Assembly: GCF_013369485.1 (NCBI RefSeq)
Contig: NZ_JABWEB010000004.1
Span: forward strand, 310,001 to 374,000
Reading direction: 5' to 3'
DNA: 64,000 nucleotides
From: Massilia sp. BJB1822
GTDB taxonomy: Bacteria > Pseudomonadota > Gammaproteobacteria > Burkholderiales > Burkholderiaceae_D
Shown: positions 62,496-64,000 of the stretch, in pieces
Layout of the letters: every line of letters begins with the position of its first letter
How positions within the stretch are numbered: position 1 is the stretch's first letter
Notes under the pieces: model-generated
The model's input: the letters and a program-made list of their open reading frames with translations, nothing else
What the model was told of the DNA's origin: nothing
Database searches by the model: none
Program-made: the position numbers and the translations under genes

Positions 62496-62957
62496 TTACT
62501 GGGACTGCTCGGTAGCACTGGTTGATGGCTCTGGTTGCTTACCCAATACAAAAATAACTGCGAGACTGGTGATTGTGCTCAGCGCAATACATCCCGCTAG
62601 CCAATCATGATCGAAGTAGCCGAGTATCCCTGCGATGATGCCGAAGAGTGAACTAAGAACTGCCGCAATTGCTTGCCCGCGCCTCTTCGCTTGGATATCT
62701 GCGTTTACAAGCTGCAGCTCAATTGCGCTGCGGTGCGCTGCTTGTTTTTCCAACAGCATCAGTAAGCGTTCCGCGCCTCCTGGAATGATCTGCTCATATT
62801 CCTTCAAAAGATGTGGTGGCGGCAGTGGACCTTCAAATTTGGTGAGTTTGGCGATTGCACGATGAATTTCGTGTTGTTGCGAAACTGGTAGGTCGCAAAT
62901 AAGCGGAGCAATGCTCTCCGCGACCTCGTGAGAGGAGGGCGGGCATTCTTTGTTCAT
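62496..62957 (-). CDS. DUF2335 family membrane protein
   Basis: A 153-residue protein of the DUF2335 family. The family signature is L-P-P-P-H-L-L-K-E-Y-E-Q-I-I-P-G-G-A-E-R followed by L-L-E-K-Q-A-A-H-R. Two membrane segments lie at about 95-115 and 120-138, with a short polar C-tail. Its N-terminal half is a cytoplasmic helical domain. The function is unknown; it is found sporadically. It follows the 69-residue gene by 1 base, so the two are likely co-translated. GC is lower than in neighbours by eye. Confidence 0.8.
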   Translation of the reverse strand: MNKECPPSSHEVAESIAPLICDLPVSQQHEIHRAIAKLTKFEGPLPPPHLLKEYEQIIPGGAERLLMLLEKQAAHRSAIELQLVNADIQAKRRGQAIAAVLSSLFGIIAGILGYFDHDWLAGCIALSTITSLAVIFVLGKQPEPSTSATEQSQ

Positions 62958-62958
62958 G

Positions 62959-63168
62959 TTATTTGCAGGAGCCGAATTGGTAGGCGTGAATTAGCTGGCG
63001 GAAATCCTTGCTAGTCGCCAAGAAGTCAGTGCATAAAGTGGCATAGTCCTGCTCAAGCGATGCTTGCGATAGGACGGGGGCGCGGAAGCCGCGAATGTCC
63101 AGAATACTAGCTGCGCCCTGGAGAAAAGGATGTTTTGACCATCCGCGATGGCAAATCCACAGATTCAT
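62959..63168 (-). CDS. Small uncharacterised protein (69 aa)
   Basis: A 69-residue protein. The start at 63168 has a strong AGGAGG site 6 bases before it; the open frame upstream is not needed. No domain is recognised. It begins M-N-L-W-I-C-H-R-G-W, includes three cysteines, and has no membrane segment or signal. It is paired with the DUF2335 gene by a 1-base gap and is divergent from dnaE2, with the LexA box in between. Confidence 0.6.
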   Translation of the reverse strand: MNLWICHRGWSKHPFLQGAASILDIRGFRAPVLSQASLEQDYATLCTDFLATSKDFRQLIHAYQFGSCK

Positions 63169-63272
63169 ATGAACCTCCTGTTTAAGCTTAGTTCTCATAT
63201 TTTTCCATGGCAAGCTGAGCCGGTTGATGATTCTGCACAACTCTTGCGAATACGAAATTGAGTGCTAAAATA

Positions 63273-63288
63273 CTGTATTTATATACAG
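63273..63288. promoter_or_regulatory. LexA (SOS) box of dnaE2
   Basis: CTGTATTTATATACAG fits CTGT-N8-ACAG exactly, 16 bases before the dnaE2 start. It is 105 bases from the start of the divergent 69-residue gene and could influence that gene as well. Confidence 0.92.
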
Positions 63289-63304
63289 TTATTCTTGAGC
63301 ATCC

Positions 63305-64000
63305 ATGTCCGTGCCGCCGCTAAAAATCGGGCTACCCGCCTATGCGGAAGTGTTCTGTCTGACGAACTTCTCCTTCCTCGAAGGTGCTTCGCATGCCGAG
63401 GAGCTGGCGACGCGCGCCGTGCAGTTGGACTACGAGGCGCTGGCTATCACCGACGAGTGTTCGCTGGCCGGCGTGGTGCGCGCTCACGGCGAGGCAAAGC
63501 GGGTGGGTCTCAAGCAGCTGCTGATCGGCAGTTTTTTCCATCTGATGAATCCGGACGGCAGTCCGGCCCTGTCGCTGATCGCCATCGCGCAGAACCGCAA
63601 CGGCTACGGCAATCTGTCGGAAATAATCACCGTGGGACGCACGCGCGCCGACAAGGGCACGTATCTGCTGCACCCCGACGATTTCGCCAATCCGCCGCCG
63701 GAACGCGCCCACCTGAAAGACATGCCTGACTGCTTGCTGATCCTGCTGCCCGCCTATCCGGCCCAGGAAGCGCAGGAAGTCGACCGTCTGCATGCGCAGG
63801 CGGCGTGGATGGCGTCCACCTTCCCCGGCCGCTGCTGGATCGGCCTGACCCTGCTGCAGCGCGCCTTTGATGAAATGCACCGCACCGGCGTCGAAGAGGT
63901 GGCGCTGCAGCATGGCTTGCCGGTGGTGGCGGCAGGCCACGTCTGCATGCATGTCCGTTCGCGCAAGCCGCTGCACGATACGCTGAATGCGATCCGCCTG
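63305..64000 (+). CDS. dnaE2: Error-prone DNA polymerase DnaE2, N-terminal part (continues past window)
   Basis: The first 232 residues of DnaE2, the SOS-induced C-family polymerase that carries out lesion bypass with ImuA and ImuB. The PHP domain start is clear: F-C-L-T-N-F-S-F-L-E-G-A-S-H and A-I-T-D-E-C-S-L-A-G-V-V-R-A-H, which are DnaE2-type. The gene is open to the window edge; most of the protein lies outside. It is preceded by its own LexA box. Confidence 0.96.
   Translation, partial: MSVPPLKIGLPAYAEVFCLTNFSFLEGASHAEELATRAVQLDYEALAITDECSLAGVVRAHGEAKRVGLKQLLIGSFFHLMNPDGSPALSLIAIAQNRNGYGNLSEIITVGRTRADKGTYLLHPDDFANPPPERAHLKDMPDCLLILLPAYPAQEAQEVDRLHAQAAWMASTFPGRCWIGLTLLQRAFDEMHRTGVEEVALQHGLPVVAAGHVCMHVRSRKPLHDTLNAIRL

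Overview
The window is high-GC DNA with dense gene packing and short intergenic gaps, and it holds no rRNA, tRNA, insertion sequence or CRISPR array. Gene content (Entner-Doudoroff cluster with HexR, ImuA/ImuB/DnaE2 mutasome, chemoreceptors ending in a W-x-x-F tail, Oxalobacteraceae-like TonB receptors) points to a free-living betaproteobacterium of the Burkholderiales, most like Massilia/Duganella/Janthinobacterium (Oxalobacteraceae). The taxon is inferred from family resemblance only.

Layout. 1-6.5 kb: end of rdgB, hemW, a chemoreceptor, a patatin-like lipase, DUF1003 and DUF4272 proteins, a thioesterase. 6.5-12.4 kb: a complete tripartite RND efflux operon (adaptor, pump, outer-membrane factor). 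12.6-14.1 kb: a lower-GC island with a PAAR-lysozyme type VI effector, broken by a one-base deletion, and its probable periplasmic immunity gene. 14.3-19 kb: transaldolase, an ECF-like sigma factor with its own ECF-type promoter followed by a calcineurin-like phosphoesterase, and soxR with a textbook SoxR-type promoter driving an ester cyclase. 19-26.8 kb: glucose catabolism (hexR, zwf, an SMP-30 lactonase, pgi, divergent edd-eda) tied together by four copies of one operator-like motif. 27-29.6 kb: response regulator, CheC-like phosphatase, GGDEF cyclase and a reductase-like gene in one overlapping operon. 29.7-36.7 kb: rpiA, a lipoprotein, yggX, argA, hrpA. 36.8-37.9 kb: a 13-codon cysteine peptide frame and a decayed AlbA_2/ATP-binding regulator. 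38-43.4 kb: PRC-barrel protein, PHB-depolymerase-type esterase, antiporter, and imuA-imuB under a LexA box. 43.4-50.9 kb: M61 peptidase, Hsp20 with a sigma-32-like promoter, DegQ-type protease plus a two-component system, and a CoaD-HD fusion protein. 51-63.2 kb: second chemoreceptor, two TonB receptors (one with a Fur-like box), Sel1 lipoprotein, cpdB behind a Pho box, a ParE-type toxin-antitoxin pair, PhzF-like protein, a small protein plus DUF2335 membrane protein. 63.3 kb to the end: the start of dnaE2 under its own LexA box.

How it works together. The clearest physiological unit is HexR-controlled glucose-6-phosphate oxidation through the Entner-Doudoroff route. The second is SOS mutagenesis, whose usual imuA-imuB-dnaE2 cassette is split here by about 20 kb but keeps a LexA box in front of each half. 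Stress outputs (SoxR, sigma-32, ECF, Pho, Fur sites) are readable directly from promoter sequences. The less described items are the CoaD-HD fusion, the sigma factor/phosphoesterase pair, the broken PAAR-lysozyme/immunity pair, the 13-residue cysteine peptide, and the small protein/DUF2335 pair beside dnaE2.
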